NCBI GenBank assembly: GCA_029851415.1
Contig: CM056744.1
Coordinates: 68,566,172-68,630,171, forward strand
DNA from: Eretmocerus hayati
Lineage: Eukaryota > Arthropoda > Insecta > Hymenoptera > Aphelinidae
Length of the DNA stretch: 64,000 bases
Direction: 5' to 3'
The notes under the pieces are model-generated. The model did no database searches, was not told the DNA's origin, and saw only the letters and a program-made list of their open reading frames with translations. The position numbers and the translations under genes are program-made. Position 1 is the stretch's first letter; each line of letters opens with the position of its first letter. Below, in pieces: positions 22,464 to 35,744 of this stretch.

Positions 22464-23228
22464 CCTATAACACAATCGTTATTCATCGGAAGTTAGAGAT
22501 ATTTCTAATTGATTCTTTATCGCGATAAGAACTGCACAGAATTTAGCGATGCAAACTTTGATGCCCATTCCTTATGACTCATTCGCGTGATCGACGAATC
22601 GAATTATCGTAATGAATGAAATATCTCTTTTTTTTATTTATGATTTTCCACTAATTATTTGTACTATGCGGATATCAATTAGATTGAGCGGTGCTTACCT
22701 TCTACTGGGTTTTTGAAGATGGTTGAAAGGAGGCTCAGCACTGTGTATCTTGACAGTAAACTTAGCTTATTATAAGCTGGTCCAGCTATATCAACGGTCT
22801 GATATCCCGTCTAAATTTGCGACACGATTACCCGCAATCCACTTCAATAATAACACAGTTGAGCACATAAATAGTAGCAGCCGCTAGTTAGTCTGGCAAC
22901 GGCAGTCGCCAACGGCTCCGATCCAGTCACGACAACCCGCTCAACAATGGCTTCGAACTGAATTCGTCAACGGCGAGCACGATGCAACAGTTAACATGAG
23001 AATAATCACACACCTTGATGATATTCTGTAGCACGTGGTACTACAGTTGAATTGTGATGTCACTCTGTTGAACAGTATTATTACAACAATTAACAACAGA
23101 AAAGAACAACAGACTACGCTTGAATATCACGCAACTGCATGTGAGTGATCCTAGACTCGCACTGGCGATGACTGCTAATGCCGGCCGCGTTGCAATAAGT
23201 TCGGTCCTGCTAACGTTCCCTTTGTCTC
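22464..23228. other. upstream region of the unidentified gene
   Basis: No coding signal. It could hold the promoter or leader of the gene ending at 20916, but I see no convincing motif on the minus strand. Confidence 0.35.
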
Positions 23229-23987
23229 TCAATTAGCAATTCATGTGTGAGATTCATCTTTGATCTTAGGAGAGATGAGCACATCACCCCGTTTAGGGAG
23301 CGATTGGGTTGGTTACGTACTGATTCGCGGAGAATGTACTTCGCAGCACTTTTAATGCATAAGATCATGCATTTGGGAGAACCTGGCTACCTTGCTGCGA
23401 TGTTTACCAGGTACCAATCCGAACGCCCCGCACGCGGTGATACAGAAGAGCGGGTACTCAAAGTTCCCAATATGAGACTTGAGTATGGAAGAAGATCTTT
23501 CCAGGTTCAATGTGCTCATTTGTGGAACTTTCTCCCTCCGGGCTTTCGGCAGCTGGGGAAGATATCGTTGTTTAAAGAGGCCTTGAAAGATCTCTTGATG
23601 ACACAGACTCCTCAGAAGATTGATATGGAGAAGAAGCATTATTTTAATCTATGATAGGCTTGGGTTCTTATTTTTAGCTTACGATTAGTTTTACGTGACC
23701 TTCTGTCACCTGACTGAAGCAAACTGTGATATTTTCTCTTTTGTGAACCCATGCTCTCAGATTTTAGACATATGCGAATTCGCAATTGTAATGACTAGTC
23801 ACAATTTGTGATATGTACCTGTCCTTGACCAAATCGCTTGTGTTATATATATTTTACACCTTTTCTTTTTATTTTTGAATTTTTGAATACTCAATTATTT
23901 CTAGAATTATGCAACATATGTAAAAATATGTGGGTTATATTTTGTCTTATCACGAATAAAGGACATCAATCAATCAATCAATCAATT
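23229..23987 (+). pseudogene. 5'-truncated LINE: C-terminal end of reverse transcriptase plus 3' tail
   Basis: The frame reads NSCVRFIFDLRRDEHITPF, then RLGWL...RR-x-YF, then (23247-23654) FQVQCAHLWNFLPPGFRQL. This is the conserved C-terminal region after the RT thumb of CR1/Jockey-group non-LTR elements. About 300 bp of 3' UTR follows, then AATAAA at 23955 and a short (ATCA)n tail at 23967-23986. No RT core is present, as expected of 5'-truncated LINE copies. It inserted on the strand opposite to the host Gypsy element. Confidence 0.75.
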
Positions 23988-25340
23988 AGTGCTGCCCCCC
24001 CCCCCCCCCATATCAAATTATCGAAGTTGTGATCGTACCTAGATGCATCTCTCGACAACCCCGATTTCCTCGTCTTGAGAGACAGCTGTCACCACTTGAG
24101 ATATTTTTGGCTTTTCTCATTTGTGTACAGCTGCTTGTTTACGCGCAATAGCATTGAAGCGTGCTTCGAGTTAAGTGGTTCGATTGGGATTCCGTGAGAA
24201 CGTGGAGTGGTTCATATGGCGAAGAAGGTTTCTCACGCGTCTTGCATTTGAAATAGCACAAGCTTGCTCACTATGATTGTGGAGATTACCTTCCTTACAC
24301 GATTCATTAAGGACTGAGTGTTGTATAATGATATAATAATAAAACAATATATTTTATCAGTTGAAAAGATTTTTTTTTGTGACCCTTTACCTTCTCATCC
24401 TATTATGCCCTTTAAATTGCCGGGACATAAGAGTTATCTGGACATGCAAAATTGAAGCGTATATTGCAGCTAATTGAATATCGTGTTGAATTCCAAGATA
24501 TATATATATATTTTTTTTTTTTTCAACGATTCAACCGTACTGAATCCCACCGAGATCTTGAGTGATGGTAGTTGGACGATGTTTCTAATAAATTACAGTC
24601 GCACCCGTCTTATAACGTTCTGAATTAGATTCAGCAGGAGGTCTTGATTCGAGATTCATTTGATGATTATTTGAGAACTAGAATATTTGTGACTCACCTT
24701 ATTTTATCAAAATTCAACCGAGTTATGGAAGTTATTGAATACTTGGTACAATCCTTTGGAGACTATCAAAATCATCCTCATACTCATAGAACTGAGCCAT
24801 TTATAAAGCGTCGAGAATTTAGAGGATCCTCTGTAGAATCGAGGATTCACTCTACTTGATTGAATCTCCAGCAAGAATCCAAGAGGAAGCAACGAGTCAA
24901 TGAATCATAAGATTTCCTTCGGTTTTCAACTCCGCGCTAGATGTCTCGACTCAATAGTCCCAGGGATATGGGCGGTCAAGAGATTATTGATTGGGATAGA
25001 ATTAACGTTAGGTACTCTTGTTTAAACTGTCATATTAAACCTCTGCAAAGTTGCAATTCAAGAAAATTTTTTTTTTTTTTTTTCCGGTTGAATCGTTGGT
25101 GTGCATCGGTTGCATCAGTGTATGAAGCTGTGGTATGAAGTATGATAACAAATTTCCCTGCAAGCTGCATTTGGTGGGTAACATATTGAAGAAAAATGTC
25201 CCTGAAGCGCGATGGTGTGCTACCGATTCAGCCAAAACTGTATGACTTGAAAATTGAAAATAATAAATCAATCATGTCCCGTTTAACCCAAAGATGATTA
25301 CGCCAAGCTCATGCCGTTACTCTGAACGCAATCTTCGGAA
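23988..25340. other. no gene recognised
   Basis: Starts with a poly(C) run (C14-C16) at about 23996. It contains T-rich runs at 24509-24522 and 25065-25083. The 71-codon frame at 24644 has no domain. Confidence 0.4.
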
Positions 25341-25344
25341 TGCA

Positions 25345-27870
25345 TATGAGTCATTCTTTTTAATATCGCCAGGTTTTGTGTCGGGGGGTCAGGGATTTTT
25401 CTGTAACTTTAGGTACATGTTGTATATGATGAAAGAAGATGGAAAGCACAGTTCTTAGGTCCCGAAAGTCATCCGCGCGAGTTTGGCGCCCTATTTTCGT
25501 TTTCAAAATTCGTGAAAAATTCGATTTTTCAACTTTTTGATTAATTTCTCACCAGTATGGAACCCAATAAAAAAATTATCCAAGACACATATTTCGACGT
25601 GAAATGAGCTGAATTTTACGAAAAAAATACTCTCAGATCCGTCAAAGATAAACATAACCTCAAAAAAGTGATTTTTTTCAGAAAAACCCAATTTTCAAGC
25701 CTTAGGCCCTATTTTATCTCAAATTTGACATTTTCATCGGATTCCTCGTCAAATTTTACGTCGAGAACCGTTTTTCAAAAATTGGGCTGAGGATGGGTTT
25801 GGCCACCATAATAATAACTTTAGTAGCAGGACCGTAAATTTAGGGCTAAATTGTTCGTTTCGGGAGGGACACTTATTACACTGGACAACAAAATATTGGG
25901 TCAGAAGTAGCGCATTGATCAAACAATGACTTTTTCGTGTATTTTTCGACGTAGAAACCGAATCCGAAACCAGTTTTGCACCTAGACATCAGGAATTTTT
26001 TTAAACCGCGAAATACTGAGCTTCTAAAAAACTGCATTTTTAGCGTTTTTTGATGATTTTGTAGATACATGATTTTGATGGTGCAACCTTGCAGCGGGCT
26101 TTGAGCGTACCCGGACTATGATTTCTCACGTATTTTGACCTGCTAAACACGATGAAAGTTGTTTTAGAGGGCTAGCATGCGTTCGAAACAAATGACAAGC
26201 TGATTTTTCGAGTTGCTATCAGGAGAGTTTGAACGATTTCGTGATAAATCTCAAAGTGATCACGGAATTGATCAGAAACACCCTCTGCAATACCACGAGA
26301 GCGCATTCTTTTTCTATTTGCACACACACTAAGGGAATGATGTTTGCAGTCGCCTAAAAGTAGATTAGTCGAATATACATGTATAATCCCGAAAAGAAAC
26401 TTTTGATCTATTCCGAGATCTATTCCTCGGGTTAGTTCAAGCCTCCTCGTATTGGACCAATGCTCGAGTTTTTTTACTTAGAAGCCACTCAAACTACTAG
26501 AATAATGTCATTTTGTTGCTAGGATACGGTATCAGAAGTCCCGGAGACCTAAACTCGGTTTAGGTTACGTACGTTCCGTAACTTGACATATCATGAATAT
26601 GTAATCAACCTAGTTACATCGTTTTTCACCCTAAGCTAATGTGGGCACTCCAATGATTCTATTCTGGAGGCGATCGGATAAGAACATCCAGCGTCAGATG
26701 TGCCATCTTGGGCTGGTTGCAAACAACTATCTATATGCACTCAGAAGTACATGAGACTAGGGAACTACAAATTCGACTCATTACGAGAAAGCTTGAGCTT
26801 ACCTCAGGAATTAGATCAAAAGTTTCTTTTCGGGATTATACATGTATATTCAACTAATCTTTCAGGCGACTGCAAACATCATTCCCTTAGTGTGTGTGCA
26901 AATAGAAAAAGAATGCGCTCTCGTGGTATTGCAGAGGGTGTTTCTGATCAATTCCGTGATCACTTTGAGATTTATCACGAAATCGTTCAAACTCTCCTGA
27001 TAGCAACTCGAAAAATCAGCTTGTCATTTGTTTCGAACGCATGCTAGCCCTCTAAAACAACTTTCATCGTGTTTAGCAGGTCAAAATACGTGAGAAATCA
27101 TAGTCCGGGTACGCTCAAAGCCCGCTGTAAGGTTGCACCATCAAAATCATGTATCTACAAAATCATCAAAAAACGCTAAAAATGCATGTTTTTTAGAAGC
27201 TCAGTATTTCGCGGTTTAAAAAAATTCCTGATGTCTTGGTGCAAAACTGGTTTCGGATTCGGTTTCTACGTCGAAAAATACACGAAAAAGTCATTGTTTG
27301 ATCAATGCGCTACTTCTGACCCAATATTTTGTTGTCCAGTGTAATAAGTGTCCCTCCCGAAACGAACAATTTAGCCCTAAATTTACGGTTCTGCTACTAA
27401 AGTTATTATTATGGTGGCCAAACCCATCCTCAGCCCAATTTTTGGAAAACGGTTCTCGACGTAAAATTTGACGAGGAATCCGATGAAAATGTCAAATTTG
27501 AGATAAAATAGGGCCTAAAGCTTGAAAATTGGGTTTTTCTGAAAAAAATCACTTTTTTGAGGTTATGTTTATCTTTGACGGATCTGAGAGTATTTTTTCC
27601 GTAAAATTCAGCTCATTTCACGTCGAAATATGTGTCTTGGATAATTTTTTTATTGGGTTCCATACTGGTGAGAAATCAATCAAAAAGTTGAAAAATCGAA
27701 TTTTTCACGAATTTTGAAAACGAAAATAGGGCGCCAAACTCGCGCGGATGACTTTCGGGACCTAAGAACTGTGCTTTCCATCTTCTTTCATCATATACAA
27801 CATGTACCTAAAGTTACAGAAAAATCCCTGACCCCCCGACACAAAACCTGGCGATATTAAAAAGAATGAC
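25345..27870. mobile_element. 2.5-kb foldback element with ~1.1-kb arms
   Basis: The arm 25345-26455 is repeated in inverse orientation at 26780-27870 with only a few mismatches per 100 bp, rising towards the centre. Outer ends share ATATGAGTCATTCTTTTTAATATCGCCAGG (split here: ATATGAGTCATTC and TTTTTAATATCGCCAGG). Inner landmarks are AATAAGTGTCCCTCCCGAAACG and CTTTTGATCTA. The same 62-codon frame (MGFSEKNHFFEVMFIFDG) therefore appears at 25691-25503 minus and 27529-27717 plus. The 325-bp spacer has no transposase. It is related to the spacer of the 15.1-16.9 kb element. Confidence 0.9.
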
Positions 27871-28087
27871 TCATATCCAAAGAGATGCAATTTCGAAGAT
27901 CTTGCGACGAGTCTCGTGTTGGTGCGATGTTTCTGTCTTCGGAAAAATTCAGTTTCACTCATTCCACATCGACAGATCGAGCTCTATGCTGATGAAATCG
28001 GACACCCTGACCTCACAAAGCGGCAAAAAGCCAAGGCATTCGTTGAAATTGTTAACCATGCCAAAAATTGTGAGTTCGACTCCTTGA

Positions 28088-31000
28088 CGTGATTTTGGCA
28101 ATGCCACTTACTCTATATGAGTTTCAATAGTGGATTTGTAACTCTCAATACTACACGAATATGTGAGCAAAAAGGTCCCGGGTGTGCATTGAGCGATTTT
28201 CATTTTTTTTTTTCATTTTCCAACGATTTCCAGCAAGTGCAAAAGTTCCAAAGAAACACTCCTATACGGTGCTTGGCGTATGAGAACAAGATCAAAACTA
28301 GAATTGAACAAATATTTTACTCCAATTTGACTAATTTTCATCTTGAGGCAGTGCTGGACAATCAAATTTTAATTGCCCCCGAGAATTGCCGCGTGAGGAA
28401 TCAGTTTCCTCGAGGAATATATAATTGAACATAGAATCGCACTGGAACAGTAAGTCACGACAATTCTCGCAATGCAGCGGTTCTCAATTCTCTGCGCTAG
28501 ACGTCTTGGCGCAATACTCATCTCCAGTGCTGCAAATGCTGCAGTGGGCCTCCACCTTGGAAACAAGCAAGCAAGTTTTCCTACATATATACAGGCCGAC
28601 TAGAGTGACTTCTGATAGAGCGCTTTTCTGACGTTATCATTTCAGCGGTAGTCTAAAGAATTTATTTGAATAGGCCTAGAAAATAAAATCAATTCAAATG
28701 AGGAATTTATATCCAATCTCTAAAGAATTTTCGTAAACCATGCTTCCGATCTCATGTATCATTACAGTGTTCCAAGAGTATTCTGTGGTTCACGCCTGCC
28801 GATTGTGTACCCCGTGCTGGATCGGGATTTTTTTTTTTTTTTTTTTTTATTTATTTGCGAGATTGATTCCTAGATTCTAGCTTCTCAACTTACTCGAGGT
28901 TTAAACGAATTTGACCATGAACTGATTCTCAACGGTGCCAATGTCCCTGCATTCATGGTTTCCGTGATCAGATCGATATTCTGTTGGGAACTGGAACTCA
29001 ACTTCACTATCATAATTTTCAAATTCTCAATTATTGGATGAGTTGCCACAGAGGCCGAAAGTGACTTCAACGCGTGTAAACGCGAGACAAGATACTGCGA
29101 AACCAATGGTTCATTTACCTTTTCAGAGTATTAAATTCCATGCTTCAGATAAGTCGGGTAAGGAATAATGGTAGCAACAAAACCAGCAAGTATTCCTTGA
29201 AGATGGACTTGTCTCTTTTAAAGAAGAATCAGTCCCAACAGAATCTCATTCGACCAGAGTTAATAGCTTAAGTGCTTTAACAATTGGTGACTAATCCGAC
29301 AATCAAAATGAGTTTGGGGATAAAGAAATCAGGTGCAGCATTTCGGAGATTCTGATGAACGAGCTTGACGACTAACAAGTGATGCACCCCCAGACGATCC
29401 TATTTTGAATTTGCCGCGAGATTTTTTCAGTCATTATTGATCAACCCGTACCAAATGAGCCTCGCCCTTGGTCTAGAATATTTCCAGCCTGAAAAGTTAT
29501 TGTGATTTTATAGTGTACATGAGAAAAATCGAGATTAGATTTAGATGGATAGCAGATGGATAGCATCTAGAGGTGGCTCGTGATTAAAATAGCGAGTTCC
29601 CGAGCGTGATTAGGGATTTATTGATTAAAATAAGAGACGTTGGGGAACCGGCTGAGACTCGCACGACCCACAAAAGCGGGTCGATCAAGAGACAATGATG
29701 GAAATCCGATCTCTCTCAAAGGAGAGTCCCAACGCGACAACTACACTATACCGCCTAAATCAAATGGTAACAACGTTCAAAATCCAATATGACGAAAAGA
29801 TTTCAAGGGACAACTGAGGGTCAGCAATTCACCATTTGGGGAACATTCCTAAAATAATGCCCCTCGAGAATATTTTGATTATACATCCGATTAGAGTCAG
29901 GATTGGCAGGATTCTATAAGTCAAGGACTCACCGCACTTCATTACGCAGTCTCGTTCCAGAGCTTATAAAAGTTCTAAACACGCAGGGCTATATGGCATT
30001 TTGAGCACCTTGAAGTAACGAATGACATTCTCCAATGCATATTTTGAATTTATAATTCATTCCCGCCATGAAATCTACACCAACAAAAGCTGACATCACG
30101 GTCCTCATAGTGCTTATGAGAATATGGAGAACCAATTGGCTTTTGGAGAGTACCATCTCCATTGACCCACGCAGAGAGTTCCTCAGGGACCCACAAATAA
30201 CGATTGTCCAATTGCATATGCCTCAAGAACATTAATTAAATCATAACCTCATCCTTCAACAATATTACAGTCAATAGTCGCCAAGGTAAAATGTTTTTAA
30301 TTGAGTGAACATATGAGAGTGAATGAAATATGTGATTCAGGAATTAGGAACAACACATTTGCCTTGTTTAATAAATTATCGTCATCCTCTAATAATATGT
30401 CCGGAATTCCTTATCCTTGAAGATTCTTTGAAAAATCTCTTAAAATTCTTACTCAATTAGATTTGCATTACTTGCAATCATAAATCCCCACGGATATTAA
30501 ACGAAGGTAATAGTGTACAAGTCCAGGTATTCGTGTATATTTATCGCACAATTCCCTAAGATACCATTATCGAAGGAGAGTTTATTTCTTCGCATAAATT
30601 TCTCGGGAATCCGAGAACCGAGCTATCCCCAACCGACCGAATAACTCAAGGTTTTGATCAGACAGGCAGTTGAGCTCCTGACTTGGTATCCCGCATGGCC
30701 TCACTGCTCTTCATTATGCAGTCTTATTCCAAGGCTGATTTACATGTACGAAATCGAGTGAGGAATTAGATATCTCAAAATCAAATATTAGCACCCAAGA
30801 TTCTAATAGAAAATAGTGAGTAATATGACACCCTCATCTCAACCACCATCCAATCTCCCCGTACCCCCATTCTTGGGAACATATAACTCCCCCGGGTGGC
30901 AGATTTGGCAGAAAAGAAAATTAGATCGCGAGGAAAATTATTCCAAAAGAACGCTCTCCCCTACATTTCGCAGTCCTCATCCAAGGAACAGAGATTTAAC

Positions 31001-31459
31001 AAATCAAAACTGGCCACACCATGGTGTATAAACTGGATAACACAGTAGTGCCCCGTAAATCGTGGTTTTCTAGTCCACACAACATTCCACTGAGTGGTCA
31101 GGATTAAAAGCAAAAGACGATACCTTAGGATTTGTGAAAAGGGTTGGAAATGAGAGAAATGAGGATGGCAGAGCTCCCTCCTTCGCTCCTTGCCGTATGT
31201 GGACCTACCAGGATTCTGTCTCACTTTAGCTCGATATCACACCCTCACTTGAGAGCCCGAACTCGGCCAGAGAGTGACGCATCATCTACCCTACTGAGTC
31301 CTCACTTCTCTCAGGTTCACCCTTTATTAAAATTTTACAAAATCGATTACATGGTCCAATAAATACATTGATGCATTTCGGGGGGTTACATAGATAGGTT
31401 ATATAATGAAATGCTCAATTTCACGCCTCTTTTGCGAATATAATGCAAGGTAGGGAGCG
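28088..31459 (-). other. Gypsy region downstream of integrase; possible relic coding
   Basis: About 3.4 kb between the foldback and integrase. On the element's sense strand two frames look mildly protein-like: 30232-30050 (LWVPEELSAWVNGDG; FCWCRFHGG) and 29106-28885. This is where an env gene would lie, but I see no signal peptide, furin site or transmembrane anchor, so an env assignment is not supported. A T22 run is at 28830-28850. The 103-codon plus frame at 28117 is unassigned. Confidence 0.35.
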
Positions 31460-33922
31460 CTAATCATTGTCAATTCTGGTAAACGCGTGCTTGAGTTTAT
31501 CGATGTGAACAACCTTAGTCTTACCAGGTTTTAATTCCAAAACAACATTCCGAGGGCTCACAAATTTCAGAATTTTATACGTTCCACTGTATTGCTCATC
31601 TAGCTTATTTGCTCGCGGCTCTTTCAACAAATACACTTCTTCCCCTTCAGAAAATTTTTGAATGTTGATTCTCTTGTCAAATAGCAACTTGGAGCGATTC
31701 TTGGCTTGAATGAGGTGATCTCGACATCTAGACTGCGTGTAATTGAGTTTCGTGATAAGTTCGTTCACGTAATCTGAGTAGGTTTTTTCTACAACTCTTG
31801 TCTCAAAACTAGACGGTAAGCGAGCCTTTTTACCATAAATTAATTCATGGGGGGTATATCCATGACCAATGTGGTCAGAGACATTATAAGAAAAACATGC
31901 ACATCTTATCCAGGTGTCCCATTGATTTTTATCTTTCACAAAAATTGCCAGATATTCCGTGAATACATGATGACTCCTCTCCAAACTACCCAAAGTGGAT
32001 GGTCTGAACGCGCAGCTACGAATACGTTGAATCCCAAACAATGAAGCAAGCCGAGCCATCGACCGACTCTGAAAATTACTTCCCTGATCTGTCTTGATTA
32101 TTTGAGGACAGACAAAGCGGCAAATAAATTCCTGACCAAAAGCAACCGCGACCGTTTCAGCCATCGCGTCTGGAATAGATATAGCTTCGGAATATTTGGT
32201 CAAATTATATTGTAGAGTTAGGAAATATTTGTTACCAGATTCTGTTACTGGTAATGGTCTGACGAGGTCCATTTCGAGGACTTCGAAAGCTTCAGTGGGA
32301 GTAGGAGTAATTTGCATGGGCATTCGAGTTTTGACGCGTCTCAATTTGTACCTCCGACAGGTTTCACAAGATTTTATACATTCGATTAAATCTCTCCTCA
32401 TATTAGGCCAGGTAAATCGTTCTCTGAGTCGTCTATAAGTTTTATAAATACCCTGATGACCTCCGAAGGTCGAATCGTGTGCTTTTTGCAGAGCCTTTTT
32501 CCTATCTTCCCGGGGCAGTTCCAAAATTTCACCCGAACAGATTGTTAGACGGAAATTGTCTATCTCGCTGAATGATTTTAAAGTGGTCTCTATAGGGGGC
32601 GAAAATAATTTATCCAAGCCATCACCATTTTTTGCCAAACTCATCTATGTTATTCCCTCTTTCTTAAGGTGATTCCTCAGCTTCTCAAGACAGTTACAGA
32701 GACATGCAACAGAAATATAATCTTTGTGATGTTTTTTGACAAATAAGGAAAATATCATCCTGTCTTCGATTTTAGTTTGAACAATCATTCCAATCTCTGG
32801 GCTTTGAGCTTGTAAAATTTCAATATCTATTAATCCCAAATCAACTAACTGCTGGCCCACAGGTGTATTAATTCGACAATCTAAGGGCATGAAATGAACG
32901 AGATTATCTCTTCGTGTCTAAAGAGGCTCAGTGCTATACTCAATTGTCTTTATATGATATACTGTCACAGATCGGACCATCGGACTTTCCTCATCATTCA
33001 TTTCTTCAATTATTACTCCATTCTCGCACTCATCATCATTGTCAATGGAAATTTTTCTGAGAAGGTACCCCCACCATCTCACATTCAAGTCGATGAACTC
33101 CATCCGGTTCTCAACGGGCGATACATCGACTGAACGAATTGCCATAACCATAGAAGTGTCATCGACTCGTTGCCTTTTCTCACGCCCCTGGATGCTCTTT
33201 TCGTTATTATCGTTTGCGTCACACAGACTCATCTTCCGTTTGTTCGTATCATTTGCGTTACACAGATTCATTGTATCGTCACACAGAATCATTGTGTCGT
33301 CACACAGACTTCCTTTAGCGTCACACAGACTCATTTTTCGTTTCTTTCCTTCAGTTTCAGTAGTGTCACACAGACTCGTTTCTCGTTTCTTTCCATCTTT
33401 TTCATGGCGCTGAGGATAGGGAATGGGTGGAATGTCGTGTCTGTTTTCGTGTGTGAGTGGTGTTAATTTGTCGTCTTCTGTCAAGGATGGAATGACGGGA
33501 TTACGCGATAAACAATCAGCGCCTCTATTCTTACTTCCTTTAATATGCTGAATTTCAAAGTCAAATTCGTTCAGCCTTATTTTCCAGCGGGCTAATCGTG
33601 AGATAGGATCCTTCAATGAGTGTAACCACACGAGGGGGCGATGGTCCGTTATGAGTGTAAAGCGTTGTCCATACAAGTATGGACGCCAGTGTTGTATAGC
33701 TTCTACGGCACTCAAAAGTTCTCGTTCTGTAACGGAATAATTCACTTGTGAGCCTGTCAATACCTTTGAGAAGTGAGCAATTGGTAAATCACGGTCTTTA
33801 GGACCCTGGGACAGCACAGCTCCCATGCAAAATTCAGAACAGTCAACAGTGACCCTAAAGCCCTCGGGATCCGAGAAATCAGGATAAATAAGCAATGGTT
33901 CGGAGCAAAGCTTTTCTTTCAA
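31460..33922 (-). pseudogene. pol: Gypsy RNase H - linker - integrase, one frame with two TAG stops
   Basis: RNase H: YPDFSDPEGFRVTVDCSEF, then FSKVLTGSQVNYSVTEREL and LITDHRPLVWL. The linker carries a reiterated SLCD motif. After TAG at 32918 the same frame continues for 90 codons, then TAG at 32645. The integrase proper (32644-31460) has H56/H63 and C93/C96 of the zinc domain, then Asp126 (EMDLV), Asp186 (TDQGSNF) and Glu222 (LERSHHVF), giving the D,D-35-E spacing. The usual DRFTKY-type Asp after the first strand is Asn here. No chromodomain follows. Both stops leave the frame open on each side, which suggests recent decay. Confidence 0.85.
33195..33395 (-). repeat. SLCD-coding short tandem repeats in the RNase H-integrase linker
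   Basis: About nine copies of GTCACACAGACTC or close variants, coding (K/M)SLCD(A/D/T) on the minus strand, spaced 18-60 nt apart. They expand the normally short tether between RNase H and integrase. Confidence 0.75.
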
Positions 33923-35006
33923 TGTATTAAAGGATGTCTCTTGAGCTGGCTCCCATTCGAAGGAAGCTTCTTGTTTCAGAGAGTTGATTTAATGGCTTTG
34001 CGATTTTTGCAAAACTGGTATGAATCGTCTATAGTATCCGGCGAGACCAAGAAACTGTTTTATGTTTTTGCATGTAGTGGGTCGTGGAAATTTGGATACT
34101 GCCTCGGTCTTTTTCGGATCCGGTATAACTCCTGCTTCTGTGATGATATGTCCGAGGTAACAAACTTCTTTCCGGAAGAAAAAGCATTCGTCGGGTTGTA
34201 AAGTGAGTTTAGCGGCTTGTAACCTTCCAAGAATCTTCTTTAAGGACTCAAAATGAGCAGCTAAGGAAGGGCTATGAACACAAAGGTTGTCGACGAAGCA
34301 AAAGGCCATATTTCCTTGGATTCCGTAAAGGACCCTATCCATCAAGGATTACCAGGTCGAGGGACTACCACAGAGACCCATAGCCATTCTGGAATACTCT
34401 AGATGAAAATATGAATAAGAGAAGGCTGTTTCGTGAGAATCCTTAGGGTCTAGGGGAATCTGCAGGAATCCCTGGGCCAAATCTAGGAAGGAAAAGTACT
34501 TGGAGCACCCTAGTTGATCTAAGATTTCAGTAATGTTAGGTAAAGGATACGCGGATTTAATGGTTTTCTCATTCAATGCTCGAAAGTCAATCACAAGTCT
34601 GTAACGTTTATTCCCTTTTGAGTCGTCTTTCTTCGGCACTATCCAAAGAGGAGAATTATAGGGTGATTCGGAATGTTTTACGATCCCGTCTTCCAAAAGT
34701 TTCTCTATTTGTACTTCCTTTTGCAAATGGTGTGGATGGCGGTATTGTTTTACCTTGACTGGAATGTCATCGGTTGTCGGTATTCTATGCATAATCACAT
34801 CGGTTGCACTCAGTTTATCGGTAGGTAAATGGAATTGAAATGGAAAAGACGTAACAAGCCTCTTAACGCACTCAAGTTCCTGAGAATTTAATCCTTCCAG
34901 ATGCAACGTGCTCATGATTTTATCGATTCGATCTTGGAGAATCCTATCCCTATCTTCACGAGGTATTTTACGTATCGATTGAACCGGTCGTATAGCTGGT
35001 GAAAAT
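33923..35006 (-). pseudogene. pol: Gypsy reverse transcriptase, stop and frameshifts
   Basis: RT fingers and palm: DGIVKHSESPYNSPLWIVPKK, RYRLVIDFRALNEKT, YPLPNITEILDQLG, FSFLDLAQGFLQIPL, then AMGLCGSPSTW and an in-frame TAA at 34346-34348 where relatives have Gln (FQ-x-LMD). The active-site box reads FVDN instead of the family's (Y/F)xDD. The thumb and connection follow: CYLGHIITEAGV, IKQFLGLAGYYRRFIP. Two further frame changes occur between 34000 and 33955 before RNase H. Another lies near 35010-35020, between protease and RT. This copy cannot encode an active RT without recoding. Confidence 0.9.
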
Positions 35007-35744
35007 TCAAGTAGCGTGATTGGTGGGTAGTGTTATCTTGACGTCCTCAGAAGTAGTGTTGATAATAAAGAGATATGCCCAACCGTCTCGATTTGTAACC
35101 AAGCATTCTTCTCCAAAGATCCCGGGAGCCGCGTCGAATTTCTCAACGTATCCTGCTTGCAGATGGGTGGTGGCTACACGAAGCTTACACAATTGTTTAG
35201 TTCGTGCCGGCAGATTGAGTGTCTCGTGAGAAATAAATGGAATAGGGACACTATTACAACTTTCTAGAATCATGAAGTCGTGGCGGAATGATAACAAGGC
35301 TTCGTGAGTTTTGAGGAATTGAACTCCCAAAATTCCGTTATATGGAATGGGAAAATTATCAGAAATCACATTCATCAAACAGGTTGAAGTTCCCACTCTA
35401 AGAGTACACTCCCCAAGACTGGAAAGAAGTTCATGACTTATACCGGATAATCCAAATGTTGTACCGACATCTACAACAGTATTCAAATTCAAAAGCCCAA
35501 GTTTGATTAAATTCAATTCTGATCCGGTGTCTACGAGAAAAACAACATCTCGATTTAAGTCAGGACTATGGAGGCGAATAGTTGGGCAACGTTCTCGTTC
35601 TACTGAGTGGTTGGTAAGGGCACGACGTTGGACTGTGTCTGTCCGCCGAGCTGCGATGCGGTCATCGTGCCCGTCTGACGATCGCGCTGGAAATTTAAAT
35701 TCGCAGTTGGAGGAGCACTTTCGGCACGCTTGCGTTTCAGGCAA
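35007..35744 (-). CDS. pro: Gypsy aspartic protease
   Basis: A 245-codon frame in the -1 frame relative to gag, overlapping it by about 145 nt. This is the arrangement of a -1 frameshift fusion. The retropepsin core starts at about residue 54 (PTIRLHSPDL). The catalytic DTG is at 72-74 (FLVDTGSELNLI), and a GILGVQFL segment near 140 matches the conserved ILG of the second half. The tail GWAYLFIINTTSEDVKITLP leads into the RT region. It acts in polyprotein maturation as a dimer. This ORF itself is undamaged. Confidence 0.85.
   Translation of the reverse strand: MPETQACRKCSSNCEFKFPARSSDGHDDRIAARRTDTVQRRALTNHSVERERCPTIRLHSPDLNRDVVFLVDTGSELNLIKLGLLNLNTVVDVGTTFGLSGISHELLSSLGECTLRVGTSTCLMNVISDNFPIPYNGILGVQFLKTHEALLSFRHDFMILESCNSVPIPFISHETLNLPARTKQLCKLRVATTHLQAGYVEKFDAAPGIFGEECLVTNRDGWAYLFIINTTSEDVKITLPTNHAT

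Noticed and set aside
21769..22470. 233-codon plus-strand frame (hydrophobic, Val/Ala/Ile-rich)
   Set aside because: It is the antisense of the Ala/Met-rich repeats of the unidentified minus-strand gene. GCx-rich repeats leave both strands open, and the minus strand continues in frame beyond the repeats.
28885..30232. env gene of the Gypsy element
   Set aside because: Position fits, but no signal peptide, furin site, cysteine pattern or membrane anchor can be seen in the short frames.
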